Below are positions 1 to 11,113 of a stretch of DNA of 64,000 nt, piece by piece. Numbering within the stretch: position 1 is the first letter of the stretch; every line of letters starts with the position of its first letter. The translations under genes were made by a program, and so were the position numbers. The notes under the pieces are model-generated. The model saw only the letters and a program-made list of their open reading frames with translations, had not been told where the DNA came from and did no database searches. The stretch lies in the NCBI RefSeq assembly GCF_000613245.1, contig NZ_HG964936.1, positions 2,025,670-2,089,669 on the forward strand, in the 5' to 3' direction. Source of the stretch: Mycobacterium asiaticum DSM 44297 (GTDB lineage: Bacteria > Actinomycetota > Actinomycetes > Mycobacteriales > Mycobacteriaceae).

Positions 1-125
1 CAGATCGGGGCGCGCACGAGCCTGCGGGATCGCAGGAGGCGTGCGCCTACCCGCGCGAAAAGCCCTGGTGTACCCGTGGTCCTTACCCCTCCTCCTTCGA
101 GGATGCCACGAGCTGGTGGGGTGTC

Positions 126-184
126 GCGAGGGTGCGCAGATGCCCGCCGACACGCCGCTGGGCGTGGCATTCTCCGCACGCTCG
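126..184. repeat. interspersed palindromic repeat, copy A
   Basis: A stretch of about 59 bp is nearly identical to 231-290, with roughly six mismatches. Shared core segments include GCGAGGGTGCGCAGATG and TGGGCGTGGCATTC. In this copy the right arm has decayed, so the terminal inverted repeat is imperfect. It lies 3' of the minus-strand proline-rich gene and outside any gene I can support. Confidence 0.6.
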
Positions 185-230
185 GCGGGTGATCCCGGGC
201 GTGTGGCCGCTCGTTGCGTCCCAGCCCGGC

Positions 231-290
231 GCGAGGGTGCGCAGATGTCCGCCAACACGCCGGTGGGCGTGGCATTCCGCGCACCCTCGC
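231..290. repeat. interspersed palindromic repeat, copy B
   Basis: Second copy of the repeat at 126-184. It is bounded by a perfect 12-bp inverted repeat: GCGAGGGTGCGC at 231-242 and its reverse complement at 279-290. The transcript could therefore fold into a hairpin. It looks like a small dispersed mycobacterial element, and the ORFs running through it are likely spurious. It may also act as a terminator for the proline-rich gene that ends at 307. Confidence 0.65.
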
Positions 291-306
291 GGCCAACCGC
301 GTTGAG

Positions 307-780
307 CTACCGCGGGGGAGCGGGCGATGCGCTGGGCCCGGCCGACGGCGACGCCGGCGGCTGGCCCGGCCCCGGCGGCTGGCCCGGCCCCGGAGGCTGC
401 TGAGCACCGGGTCCACCCGGCCCGCCGGGGCCCATCGGCGGCGGTCCGCCCGGGAACGGCGGCCGCATCCCCATAGGTCCATGGCCCCACGGGCCCTTCG
501 GTCCGGCCATCGGTCCGCCGGGGCCTGGCGCCGGGGCGCCGAAGTGCGCTGGTCCAGGTGGCCCGAATCCCGGCGGGGGCGGGGGCGGCCCGAAGCCGAA
601 GGCCATGATCAGGGCGGCTGCGCCCGCGGTGAAGACGGCGCCCAACAGGCCGCCCAGCAGCCCGGCGCCGAGCACCACGCGGGTGGAGTGGCGGCGTTCC
701 TTGGCCACCACCAGGGCAGCCGCGGATGCGGGCACGGCGGCCGGTTGTTCGGGGGCGACCGCGGATTCCTCGGAGGTCAT
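307..780 (-). CDS. proline/glycine-rich single-pass membrane protein
   Basis: About 157 residues from ATG at 780, which is preceded by GAGGAG four bases upstream; a GTG at 792 is the alternative start. The protein has a short cytoplasmic N-terminus of about 28 residues and a stretch RRHSTRVVLGAGLL leading into one hydrophobic segment (roughly residues 35-63). The rest, about 90 residues, is almost entirely Pro, Gly, Ala and Ser with Met and His. No enzymatic motif is visible. The same RRHSTxVV-GAGL signature occurs in the neighbouring gene at 854-1165, so the two are paralogues. I read it as a membrane-anchored, extracytoplasmic proline-rich protein of unknown function. The low-complexity tail means the true 3' end should be treated with care. 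Confidence 0.6.
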   Translation of the reverse strand: MTSEESAVAPEQPAAVPASAAALVVAKERRHSTRVVLGAGLLGGLLGAVFTAGAAALIMAFGFGPPPPPPGFGPPGPAHFGAPAPGPGGPMAGPKGPWGHGPMGMRPPFPGGPPPMGPGGPGGPGAQQPPGPGQPPGPGQPPASPSAGPSASPAPPR

Positions 781-853
781 GCGACTCCTCACATCGTCGG
801 ATTGATTGGCAACCGCGACGGTAGGAGCCGAACTTGAAGTGGAGCTGAAGAAT

Positions 854-1165
854 TCAGCGCGGGCCGGGCGGCAGCGGTGGCGGCACCGGGATCAGGCTGG
901 GCGCCGACGACGGCCCGACGCTGGGTGCCGGCGCGACGCTGGACACCGGCGGCGGTGGCGGCGGGTAACTGGGCGTCGAAGAAAACTGCGGATACGGCGG
1001 CGGGGGCAGCTGCACGCGAACGGTGAACACCAGACCAGTCACCGCGAAGGCGGCGGCCGCTCCAAGCGCCAGACCCGCCAGCCCGGCGCCGACCACCACG
1101 CCGGTGGAATGCCGCCGGGCAGGTGGCGGTGGGGCGGCCGGCGGCGGCGTGTTGGTGGGAGTCAC
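854..1165 (-). CDS. proline-rich single-pass membrane protein
   Basis: About 103 residues from GTG at 1165. I chose this start because an upstream in-frame start at 1258 would overlap the divergent response-regulator gene. The sequence is a short Pro-rich N-terminus, ARRHSTGVVVGAGLAG leading into one transmembrane segment (about residues 20-48), then a Pro/Ser/Val-rich tail with runs such as PPPPPP. It is paralogous to the protein at 307-780. It is divergent from the two-component system at 1200, about 34 bp away, so both could share a regulatory region. No catalytic motif is visible and the function is unknown. Confidence 0.6.
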   Translation of the reverse strand: MTPTNTPPPAAPPPPARRHSTGVVVGAGLAGLALGAAAAFAVTGLVFTVRVQLPPPPYPQFSSTPSYPPPPPPVSSVAPAPSVGPSSAPSLIPVPPPLPPGPR

Positions 1166-1185
1166 GCGGTGAGCGTAACGCCAGA

Positions 1186-1191
1186 TACGCT
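1186..1191 (+). promoter_or_regulatory. candidate -10 box for the response regulator (leaderless)
   Basis: TACGCT matches the mycobacterial TANNNT -10 pattern. It lies eight bases before ATG 1200, with no usable Shine-Dalgarno sequence, so the transcript would begin at or next to the start codon. This is inferred from spacing only. Confidence 0.4.
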
Positions 1192-1199
1192 CGCGAGGT

Positions 1200-1886
1200 A
1201 TGACCGAGTTCAGCGTCGGCACGCCGCGGGTGCTGGTGGTCGAGGATTCCGAAACCATCCGCGAAATGGTCAGCGAAGCGCTGGCCGACGCCGGCTACCA
1301 CACCGATACCCGTTGTGACGGAGACGGATTGGAAGAGACTCTGGACGGCGTGCGGCCGGACCTGGTGGTGCTCGACGTGATGTTGCCCGGCCGCGACGGA
1401 TTCGAGCTCATCGACGTGATCCGCGAGTGGGGGGAGATCGGGATTGTGTTGATCACCGCCCGCGACGGGTTACCGGACCGGTTGCGTGGGCTCGACAGCG
1501 GAGCCGACGACTACGTGGTCAAGCCTTTCGAGCTTGCCGAATTGGTGTCGCGGGTGGGCGCGGTGCTGCGGCGCCGCGGGCGCCTGCCCACCGTGGTGCA
1601 GATCGGTGACGTGATCCTGGACGTCGAAGCGGGCGTGGCGGCGCGCAATGGCCATCGGCTCGACCTGACCGCCACCGAACTGAAGTTGTTGCAGTACCTG
1701 GTGGAACAGCGCGGCCGGATCGTCAGCGCCGGTCAAATCCTCAGCGCGGTATGGGGTTACGACGCATACGACCCGAACCTGGTGCAGGTGCACGTCAGCG
1801 GGTTGCGGCGCAAGCTCGAAGCGCACGGACCGCGCATCCTGCACACCGTGCGGGGTATCGGCTACCGCCTGCAGCCGCGGTCATGA
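1200..1886 (+). CDS. OmpR/PhoB-family response regulator
   Basis: A DNA-binding response regulator of 228 residues. The receiver domain covers roughly residues 10-122, with phosphoacceptor D59 in VVLDVMLPG, acidic residues E15-D16, T86 in LITARDG and K108 in VVKPF. A winged-helix output domain covers about 130-225 and ends in the typical HTVRGIGYRL strand. Its stop overlaps the kinase start by four bases (ATGA), so the two proteins are translationally coupled. Targets cannot be read from the sequence; the divergent proline-rich gene at 854-1165 is a plausible one. ATG 1200 lacks a Shine-Dalgarno but has a -10-like box just upstream, consistent with a leaderless mRNA. I do not recognise a specific named M. 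tuberculosis orthologue. Confidence 0.92.
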   Translation: MTEFSVGTPRVLVVEDSETIREMVSEALADAGYHTDTRCDGDGLEETLDGVRPDLVVLDVMLPGRDGFELIDVIREWGEIGIVLITARDGLPDRLRGLDSGADDYVVKPFELAELVSRVGAVLRRRGRLPTVVQIGDVILDVEAGVAARNGHRLDLTATELKLLQYLVEQRGRIVSAGQILSAVWGYDAYDPNLVQVHVSGLRRKLEAHGPRILHTVRGIGYRLQPRS

Positions 1887-3499
1887 CGGACCAAAGCGTG
1901 ACGCCCACGCCGTCGCTGCAGCGCCGGGTGCTGGTGCTGGTCATCGCGCTGCTGGCGGTGCTGCTGGTGGTGCTCGGTGTGACGGTTGACGTCAGCCTGG
2001 GCATGCAAGCCCGCCGGAATCTGCACGACCGGCTGCTCGCCGCCACCTCGCGGGCCGACGCGCTGGCGGCGGCCCACACCTCGCCCGACCTGCTGGCCGC
2101 CGAACTAAACGGCGGCAGCGTGCGTGCGCTCGTCGTCACGGCCGATGGCGCTACCTACGGTGATCCCGGCATCAGGCCCGATACCCAAGCGGGCCCGATG
2201 GTTCCGCCGCCGCGCCGTCCACCGCCGCCCGGCCATCCACCGATGCCGATGCCCATGCCGGGGCCGCCGTCCGGTCCGCCACTGCCGCCACCACCGCCCC
2301 CGCCCCTGTTCCCACCGGACAGCACCGCGACGGTGCTGGTTCACCCACTGCCCGACGGCGCGCGGGTGATCCTGGTCGCCGACACCACGCAAACCACCGA
2401 CGTCACCCGCCAGTTGCGTCAACTGATGATCAGTGCCGGCCTGGCGACACTGGTGATCGCGGCCCTGCTGCTGATTGCGGTGAGCCGGGCGGCGCTGCGG
2501 CCGTTGGACCGGCTGACCGCACTGGCCCGAAGCATCACCACCGGCGACCGCGGCCGGCGCTTGCATCCGTCCCGGACAGACACCGAATTAGGGCGCGCCG
2601 CAAGCGCATTCGATGGAATGCTGGACGCGCTGGAGGAGTCGGAGTTGCGCGCCCGCCGGGCGGCCGACGACGCACAGCGGGCCGAAGCCGCGACGCGGCA
2701 ATTCCTCGTCGACGCCGCGCACGAGTTGCGCACTCCGATCGCTGGGATCCAGGCCGCCGCCGAACAACTCGCCGCCCACGAGGCCGAGGAAGCCCAGCAG
2801 CGGCGGGCCAGCTTGTTGCAGTCCGATGCGCGCCGGGCCGGGCGCCTGGTGGCCGACATGCTCGACCTGAGCCGAATCGATGCCGGGATCACGTTGTACC
2901 GCCAGGACACCGACCTGGCCGCCATCGTCGACGCCGAGGTGCAGCGAGCCTCGATGCTTGCCCCGCACCTGTCGATCGTCCGCACCGGGGTCCCCGAGCT
3001 CACCGTCCACGCGGACCCGACGCGCGTCGCGCAGATCCTCTCCAACCTGCTGGACAACGCGCGCCGGCACACGCCCGCCGACGGCACCATCACCGTGGAC
3101 CTGCGCGTCGACGACACCGCGGACGTGACCGTCACCGATACCGGCCCCGGGATTCCCGACGACGAGCGGCTGCGCATCTTCGAACGGTTGGTACGCCTGG
3201 ACGCCGGCCGCGCCCGCGATCACGGTGGCGCCGGGCTCGGGCTGTCGATCGCCCGGGCGCTGGCCCGGGCGCATGGTGGCGATCTGGTGTGCCTGCCGCA
3301 CGACGGCGGCGCGCAATTCCGGTTGAGTTTTGCCGCTCAACCCGTCACCGCGGTGAGACCCCATTGCGCAAGCCACGGCCGTACCAGCTCCGCCACCGAA
3401 AACGTTGCGGGCGTTGAACATCCGGGGTTGGGATCATTGGGCCGCCCGGCGCGGATGTGGATCCCGACCGCTACGGCACCATCGGTGGTCAAGAGGTAG
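1883..3499 (+). CDS. sensor histidine kinase with proline-rich extracytoplasmic loop
   Basis: 538 residues from ATG 1883, overlapping the regulator stop by four bases. Order: TM1 (about residues 16-40); extracytoplasmic domain (about 41-180) with a very proline-rich stretch at roughly 108-146; TM2 (about 182-202); HAMP (about 203-255); HisKA with phosphoacceptor H280 in the H-box DAAHELRTPI; and HATPase_c with N-box LLDNARRHTP (about 389-398), G1 DTGPGIPDDE and G2 GGAGLGLSIA. The catalytic core ends near residue 486 (LSFAAQ). The last 50 or so residues are read through sequence that is antisense to the protease gene at 3337-4233 and look unlike a kinase tail. Either the kinase really ends late, or a stop has been lost. 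It phosphorylates the regulator encoded just upstream. Confidence 0.9.
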   Translation: MTDQSVTPTPSLQRRVLVLVIALLAVLLVVLGVTVDVSLGMQARRNLHDRLLAATSRADALAAAHTSPDLLAAELNGGSVRALVVTADGATYGDPGIRPDTQAGPMVPPPRRPPPPGHPPMPMPMPGPPSGPPLPPPPPPPLFPPDSTATVLVHPLPDGARVILVADTTQTTDVTRQLRQLMISAGLATLVIAALLLIAVSRAALRPLDRLTALARSITTGDRGRRLHPSRTDTELGRAASAFDGMLDALEESELRARRAADDAQRAEAATRQFLVDAAHELRTPIAGIQAAAEQLAAHEAEEAQQRRASLLQSDARRAGRLVADMLDLSRIDAGITLYRQDTDLAAIVDAEVQRASMLAPHLSIVRTGVPELTVHADPTRVAQILSNLLDNARRHTPADGTITVDLRVDDTADVTVTDTGPGIPDDERLRIFERLVRLDAGRARDHGGAGLGLSIARALARAHGGDLVCLPHDGGAQFRLSFAAQPVTAVRPHCASHGRTSSATENVAGVEHPGLGSLGRPARMWIPTATAPSVVKR

Positions 3500-4233
3500 A
3501 CCGGGCCGCCCGAGTCGCCACACCGGCTGGCCGCCAGGAACACCACTTTGCTCTCGGTAATGGCGGTGATCTCCCCGCATTCCATCCGGCCCGTCGTCAT
3601 GCCGTACTTGCACAGTTGCTGGCCGAGCTGCAGGTCGTCCGCAACGCCGGTCACCGGTAACGAGGCGATGATGGCCGGGGTGCGCGGCACCTCGTCGGAG
3701 TCGAGCAGGAACAACCCGATGTCGTGATCTTCGCCGTGTTCACCTTCCAGCACGGTTCGGCTGAAGGTGCCCACGGTGGTGTAGGGGAGGCTGCCCGGGT
3801 TCATGCTCACCTTGCTTTGCTCACCGAGCTTGTTGCAGTGCCCGGCGGTGAGCACCCCGGTACCGCCGTCGCCGGTGCGGACCAGAAACCCCGCGGTGCA
3901 ACCCATTCCGCCGCTGCCGTCCGCGTAGGTGACGGCAATGCCGGTGCCGGGCCCGACGGCGCCCGCAGCGGGCAGCGGGATGGGCGGCTGCACCTCCGGC
4001 TTCAGCTGCAGCAGCGGCGCCCGGTGGACCGGCATCTGCAGGGCCGCGACGAAGGCCGCGGCGCCGAGCAACGCGACAGCCGACAACCGCCAGCTATAGG
4101 TTCCGTGGGAATTCGGCGCCGGGACCCGTCTGAGTCCGCGGGCCATCAATGGCCACGCCGCAACCGTCAGACACAGCAGCATGCCGCCGAGCAACAGCAC
4201 CGTGCGAAGAGACGCGTGCGCCGCCGGGGTCAT
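3337..4233 (-). CDS. membrane-anchored trypsin-like (S1) serine protease
   Basis: 298 residues from ATG at 4233. Two N-terminal hydrophobic segments (about 11-31 and 48-66) anchor the protein and place the catalytic domain (about 95-290) outside the membrane. The chymotrypsin-fold triad is visible: H132 in LTAGHC, D171 in DHDIGLF and S241 in CGDSGGPV. Cysteines near 112, 133, 208, 219 and 238 are arranged as expected for disulfides in an exported protease. The gene is convergent with the histidine kinase and overlaps its 3' end by 163 bp. The substrate is unknown. Family assignment is firm, but orthology to a specific mycobacterial protease is not established here. Confidence 0.88.
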   Translation of the reverse strand: MTPAAHASLRTVLLLGGMLLCLTVAAWPLMARGLRRVPAPNSHGTYSWRLSAVALLGAAAFVAALQMPVHRAPLLQLKPEVQPPIPLPAAGAVGPGTGIAVTYADGSGGMGCTAGFLVRTGDGGTGVLTAGHCNKLGEQSKVSMNPGSLPYTTVGTFSRTVLEGEHGEDHDIGLFLLDSDEVPRTPAIIASLPVTGVADDLQLGQQLCKYGMTTGRMECGEITAITESKVVFLAASRCGDSGGPVYLLTTDGAVAVGIHIRAGRPNDPNPGCSTPATFSVAELVRPWLAQWGLTAVTG

Positions 4234-4263
4234 GCCATAAATCTTGCACTCAGGCCGAGGACG

Positions 4264-5034
4264 TCAGGGGGTGACGACCGGTTCTGAGACTGGTTCACCG
4301 GTTTCCGGTGCCGACCGGTGGTGGCGCCGGTACTGGCGCACCTCATAGACCAGGCCGCACAGCCCCAGCGCGCCCGTGCACACCGAGACCAGTACCAGCA
4401 GCGGGCTACCGTCGCCGGCGACCGCGTTGCCCAGGATGACCACCGCGACCGTGCCGGGCAGCAGCCCCGCCAACGTCGCCCACATGTAGGGCATTACCCG
4501 CACCGCGGACGCACCGGCGGCGTAGTTGATCGCCGCGAAAGGCACGAACGGAATGAACCGCAGCGACAGGATGGCCAGCCACCCGCGTTCCCGCATGCGG
4601 TCATCGAGGCGGCCCACCGCCCGGCTGCGCACCAGGCGATCCAGTCGCCACCCGGTCGCGCGTACCAGCAAGGTGGCCAGCACCGCGCTGGCCGTACTGG
4701 CGGTCACCGCGATCGCGATGCCGAACACCGGCCCGAACAACAGCCCGGCGGCCAGGGTGAACGTCGTGCGCGGAAACGGTGGCACGGTCACCACGACGTG
4801 CACCAGCCAGAACACCAGCGGGAACCAGGGGCCCACCGATCGCGCCCACTCGCGCAGCTGCATCGCCGTGGGCAGTTCGACCAACAACGCGACCGCCACC
4901 AAGGCTGTGATTCCCGCCACGGTCGTCACCAGCCGCAGCACCGACATCTGACGCACGGCCAACCAGACAGCGGCCGCAATCGCACGCACCGTATCGGTGG
5001 TTTTGCTGATGGCGGCGGTCGTCACGCTGTCCAA
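4264..5034 (-). CDS. TVP38/TMEM64 (DedA-like, SNARE-associated) membrane protein
   Basis: 256 residues from a TTG at 5034; a GTG nine bases downstream (5025) is equally possible. Multiple hydrophobic segments lie at about 32-55, 68-85, 90-130 and 150-225. The SNARE-associated/VTT signature is visible: PPFPRTTFTLAAGLLFGPVF near the first re-entrant region, and a second block LSLRFIPFVPFAAINYAAG. It is the expected neighbour of mutA in mycobacteria (Rv1491c position). Proteins of this family are proposed to act as lipid scramblases or transporters; no specific substrate can be read here. The charged C-terminal tail is cytosolic. Confidence 0.88.
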   Translation of the reverse strand: MDSVTTAAISKTTDTVRAIAAAVWLAVRQMSVLRLVTTVAGITALVAVALLVELPTAMQLREWARSVGPWFPLVFWLVHVVVTVPPFPRTTFTLAAGLLFGPVFGIAIAVTASTASAVLATLLVRATGWRLDRLVRSRAVGRLDDRMRERGWLAILSLRFIPFVPFAAINYAAGASAVRVMPYMWATLAGLLPGTVAVVILGNAVAGDGSPLLVLVSVCTGALGLCGLVYEVRQYRRHHRSAPETGEPVSEPVVTP

Positions 5035-5205
5035 GGGTACGGGTAGTTCGTGAATATCCAGTATCCGCAGGCTGGCGTTTCACCACTGGTGAGCCGCCGA
5101 TCACAGCACCTCGATTCCTAAGTCGGGGCGGCGATCAATTAGCCTTATTAGCTAAGCAACGATCCCGGAGTAACCCACAATTGCTGCGGAAACAGGAGCA
5201 AATCG

Positions 5206-7065
5206 GTGTCCATTGACGTACCCGAACTCGCCGACCTAGAACAGGTTCGCGGGCGCTGGCGCAGCGCGGTCGCCGGTGTGCTGTCCAAGAGCACCCGAAG
5301 CGACCCGGCGGACTTGGGGGATCACCCCGAGGAGCGGTTGGAGACGCCGACGTACGACGGATTCGCCATCCGTCCGCTCTACACCGCGTTCGACGAGCTG
5401 CCGGAACCGCCGCTGCCTGGGCAGTGGCCGTTCGTGCGCGGCGGTGATGCCCTGCGTGACGTCAAGTCGGGCTGGAAGGTCGCCGAGGCGTTCCCGCTGC
5501 CGGACACGCCGACCGGGGAAGCGAACGGGGCACTGCTTGCTGCGCTCGGCGAAGGCGTCAGTGCGCTGCTGGTGCGGGTGGGGGAGTCGGGCGTAGCCCC
5601 CGAGCGCCTCGCGGCCCTGCTCGACGGTGTGTACCTGAGCATGGCGCCGGTCATCCTCGATGCCGGCACCCACTACACCGCGGCCGCCGACGTGATGTTC
5701 GCACTGGTAGAGGCGGTGGACGACGAGCAGCGCGCCCTGGTGTCGGTGGACTTGGGTGCCGACCCGTTCACTGCGGTGCTCAGTGACCGCAACGCTCCCT
5801 CGGTCGAGGACGTCGTCGCCGTCGCGCAACGCGCGGTCGAATACCGGGGGGTGCGGGCCGTCACGGTCGACGGGCCCGCGTTCCACAATCTGGGCGCGAC
5901 CGCCGCGTGGGAACTCGGCGCCACGATCGCCGCGGCCGTGGCGTATCTGCGCACGCTCACCGAGGCCGGTCTCACAGTTGGCCAGGCGCTCGGCCAGATC
6001 AGCTTCCGGCTGGCCGCCGACGACGACCAGTTCATGACGCTGGCCAAGATGCGCGCCGTGCGCCAGTTGTGGGCCCGGGTGGCCGAGGTGGCCGGCGACC
6101 CCGACCGTGGGGCGGCCGTCGTGCACGCCGAGACGTCGCTGCCAATGATGACGCAGCGCGACCCGTGGGTGAACATGCTGCGCTGCACGCTGGCGGCTTT
6201 CGGCGCCGGCGTCGGTGGTGCCGATACGGTGCTGGTCTACGCGTTCGACGTCGCCATTCCGGGCGGGTGGCCGGGCACCGCTACCAGTTTCGCCCGCCGC
6301 ATCGCACGCAACACCCAGCTGTTGCTCCTGGAGGAGTCACACGTCGGCCGGGTGCTGGACCCCGCCGGCGGCTCCTGGTTCGTCGAGGATTTGACGAAAG
6401 AACTGGCCGAACGGGCGTGGGAGCACTTCCAATCCATCGAGTCGCGCGGCGGTTTTGTCGAGGCCCGCGAGTACCTGGCCGGCCGTCTAGGCGAGCTGGC
6501 GGACAAGCGCGCCGACGACATCGCCCATCGCCGGATCGCGATCACCGGTGTGAACGAATTCCCCAACCTCGGTGAAGCTCCGTTGCCGCAAGGGGATTCG
6601 CTGGGCAGGGCCGGGCAGGTGCGCCGTTACGCCGCCGAGTTCGAAGCGTTGCGAGACCGCTCGGACGTGTTCCTCGCCGAGCACGACAAGCGCCCGCAGG
6701 TGCTGTTGCTGCCGCTGGGACCGCTGGCCGAGCACAACATCCGAACCACGTTCGCGGCAAACCTGTTGGCTTCGGGCGGTATTGAAGCGGTCAACCCAGG
6801 ACCGCTCGACGCAGACGGGGTCGCCGATGCCGTCGCCGCGGCGGGTTCACCGACCGTGGCGGTGATCTGCGGCACCGACAAGCGCTACGCCGACGAGGCG
6901 GCCGGTGCCGTGCGGGCGGCTCGCGCCGCCGGCATCGAGCGGGTGTATCTGGCCGGTCCGGAGAAGGCGCTGGGCGAGGCCGAAGACCGGCCCGACGAAT
7001 TCCTGACAGCGAAAATCAATGCGGTTGAAGCACTTTCGAGCTTGCTGACCAGGTTGGGGGCCTAA
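5206..7065 (+). CDS. mutA: methylmalonyl-CoA mutase small subunit
   Basis: 619 residues from GTG 5206, with AGGAG at 5194-5198 as ribosome-binding site. This is the catalytically inactive partner of the adenosylcobalamin-dependent mutase that interconverts succinyl-CoA and (R)-methylmalonyl-CoA. The mutase barrel spans roughly residues 40-450 ([36 protein letters not shown]). A degenerate B12-binding-like domain (about 480-615) lacks the DxHxxG cobalamin-ligand motif, as is normal for small subunits. The stop is four bases from mutB, so the two are co-translated. Methylmalonyl-CoA is the extender used by the methyl-branched polyketide synthases further along this window, so the block may help supply them. 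Confidence 0.97.
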   Translation: MSIDVPELADLEQVRGRWRSAVAGVLSKSTRSDPADLGDHPEERLETPTYDGFAIRPLYTAFDELPEPPLPGQWPFVRGGDALRDVKSGWKVAEAFPLPDTPTGEANGALLAALGEGVSALLVRVGESGVAPERLAALLDGVYLSMAPVILDAGTHYTAAADVMFALVEAVDDEQRALVSVDLGADPFTAVLSDRNAPSVEDVVAVAQRAVEYRGVRAVTVDGPAFHNLGATAAWELGATIAAAVAYLRTLTEAGLTVGQALGQISFRLAADDDQFMTLAKMRAVRQLWARVAEVAGDPDRGAAVVHAETSLPMMTQRDPWVNMLRCTLAAFGAGVGGADTVLVYAFDVAIPGGWPGTATSFARRIARNTQLLLLEESHVGRVLDPAGGSWFVEDLTKELAERAWEHFQSIESRGGFVEAREYLAGRLGELADKRADDIAHRRIAITGVNEFPNLGEAPLPQGDSLGRAGQVRRYAAEFEALRDRSDVFLAEHDKRPQVLLLPLGPLAEHNIRTTFAANLLASGGIEAVNPGPLDADGVADAVAAAGSPTVAVICGTDKRYADEAAGAVRAARAAGIERVYLAGPEKALGEAEDRPDEFLTAKINAVEALSSLLTRLGA

Positions 7066-7069
7066 TCAT

Positions 7070-9334
<2,265 letters not shown>

Positions 9335-9340
9335 CGTCGA

Positions 9341-9360
9341 ATAGCGGGGTTCGCCCCTAT
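9341..9360 (+). terminator. small hairpin after mutB
   Basis: GGGG-TTCG-CCCC (9346-9357), extended by ATA/TAT on the flanks with a GC bulge, lies directly after the mutB stop. The stem is short and has no U-tract, so this is a weak terminator candidate. Confidence 0.3.
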
Positions 9361-9553
9361 CGCTCCTGACGTTCGCAAAAGTCTCTTTCTCGAGTTACCG
9401 CAAAGGCCTTCGCGAGTTAGCCGACGTTGTTAAATTTGACCTTGCCCGGTCCACGTCGGTCTCACAGGCTAAGTGGACGATGCCGCAGGTCCGTCGGGAG
9501 ACTCGGGGAACTCCCGAGGGACCTGACTCGGAATCAATTCATCAAGGGGGGCG

Positions 9554-10906
9554 ATGAAAGGGGTAGCTCGACCAGCTTTCCAATGGCCGTCGCTAGGGAG
9601 CAATGTGCTCTCATCGGACCCGCTGAGCGATGTCCTCAGCACTAGCCGAATCCGGGATAACGCGCAAGGATCGGCTCCGAAGCAGCCAATAGCCAACCAC
9701 ACGCGCACATTTTTTACCCTGCTGGCGTGGGTCATGGGTTGCACAGCAGTACATGTTTTTATTGTTTTAGTGGTCTACTCAAACGCGGTCGTGCTACTGC
9801 AGTATTATGCTGTCAATTACGACTATGGTTTTGTCCGTCGCGGTTTAGCGGGCGAGCTTATTAGTCTATTCCCATATTTTGATTATTTTACCGTCGCATA
9901 TGCAGTGGTCTGGGCTTCCGCGATAACATGGCTAATTTGCCTGGCCGTGCTGGTCTGGATTGTCTTATCGCCCGACCCGTCCAGCCAGCGTCGAAGAATG
10001 CTTGCGTTGCTTATTCCAGTGCTGCCGTTCTCGCTATCATACGCAGTCTACAATTCGCACCCAGAGATATGGGGGATGTCTGCATTATTGATCTTCAGCA
10101 TCGCCATACGAGGCGCCCGCACAACAAAATCGAAAGTAGTCGCTTCTATTGTTTACGGGCTGCTGATAGCAGTTCTGGCGCTGATTCATGAGGCGATACC
10201 CGTCCAGTTCGCGCTCGGCGCCGTACTTGCGGTTACGGTGCTTTCCAAAGACTCTTCGACATCGATGAAGCGGATGCTCAGTATCGTGGCCGTCGGTCCG
10301 GGCGTTTTGACACTCTTCCTCATCGCCGTGCTGGGGCGCCGCAACATCGGAAACGATCTGTGCGCCCAAGTTCCCCATGGCTTCATCGACGACCCGGTGG
10401 GTACGGTCAGTGTGCCGCACAGCAGCTTCAGTTTCATATTGCCACAATTTCAACGGCAATCCGATTTTCACGACTGGGTCTGCGAAAAGACGTTGCCCTT
10501 CTGGCAACTCGACATTTTCGGTGCAGCCCGGGTAGTGGCCTCCTACGGATTCCTACGGCTCCTCATCTCTATTGCTCTTGGAATTGTCATTGGTGCCGTC
10601 ACAATCGCGGCCGTGCGTAACGTGTGTGCTGTGCCATTTGTCTTGATGATGAAAGAGATTCGCACGAACAGATTGATGGTCGTGCTGGCGGCAGCGCTTA
10701 TCATCCCGCTCTTCATAACGGGTTTGGATTGGACGCGGTGGTGCACCCTCATCGCTTTAGATGTGGCTATCGTCTATATCCTCTTCGCCATCGACAGACC
10801 AGAGATGAATGAGAGCCCCGCCCGGCGGAACTGGCTTATGTTTGTTGTGACTGTTGTGGTCTTTGCGGCCATACCGCTTGGAGACCTCAACAACGCCGGC
10901 TACTAG
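9554..10906 (+). CDS. polytopic integral membrane protein of unknown function
   Basis: 450 residues from ATG 9554, preceded by AGGGGGG. About ten hydrophobic helices follow a hydrophilic N-terminus of 50 residues. The motif NYDYGFVRRGLAGELI after the first helix resembles an early extracytoplasmic loop of GT-C-like or O-antigen polymerase-like proteins, but no catalytic motif is decisive. Base composition is clearly lower in GC than the flanking mut genes (runs such as tttttattgtttta), with AT-ending codons, suggesting horizontal acquisition. It sits between mutB and meaB where M. tuberculosis carries mazEF4. It could belong functionally to the glycan genes at 14-21 kb, which share this composition. 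Confidence 0.75.
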   Translation: MKGVARPAFQWPSLGSNVLSSDPLSDVLSTSRIRDNAQGSAPKQPIANHTRTFFTLLAWVMGCTAVHVFIVLVVYSNAVVLLQYYAVNYDYGFVRRGLAGELISLFPYFDYFTVAYAVVWASAITWLICLAVLVWIVLSPDPSSQRRRMLALLIPVLPFSLSYAVYNSHPEIWGMSALLIFSIAIRGARTTKSKVVASIVYGLLIAVLALIHEAIPVQFALGAVLAVTVLSKDSSTSMKRMLSIVAVGPGVLTLFLIAVLGRRNIGNDLCAQVPHGFIDDPVGTVSVPHSSFSFILPQFQRQSDFHDWVCEKTLPFWQLDIFGAARVVASYGFLRLLISIALGIVIGAVTIAAVRNVCAVPFVLMMKEIRTNRLMVVLAAALIIPLFITGLDWTRWCTLIALDVAIVYILFAIDRPEMNESPARRNWLMFVVTVVVFAAIPLGDLNNAGY

Positions 10907-11113
10907 AAAGTGGGCAGGCAGGCCAGTTCACCTCGCTGCAGGGCGACCGGGTCGTCGCCGGTGTACCCGCAGCCCCGTGCGGCGTCCTGATCGTGGCCTG
11001 CATATGGAACCCTGAAGTCTGAAGAATTGGGCCGCGTCATCCGATCAGGCCGAAGTTGGAAGGCAGGGAACCGTGACCAGTCCCGATCTTGCCCGTACAT
11101 CCACGAGTAACTG

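Noticed and set aside
1751..1882. Upstream extension of the histidine kinase inside the response regulator
   Set aside because: It would read the regulator's DNA-binding domain out of frame. ATG 1883 in the ATGA overlap precedes TM1.
10907..11113. Remnant of mazEF4 between mutB and meaB
   Set aside because: I translated both strands by eye and found no MazE or MazF motif. The interval looks non-coding.
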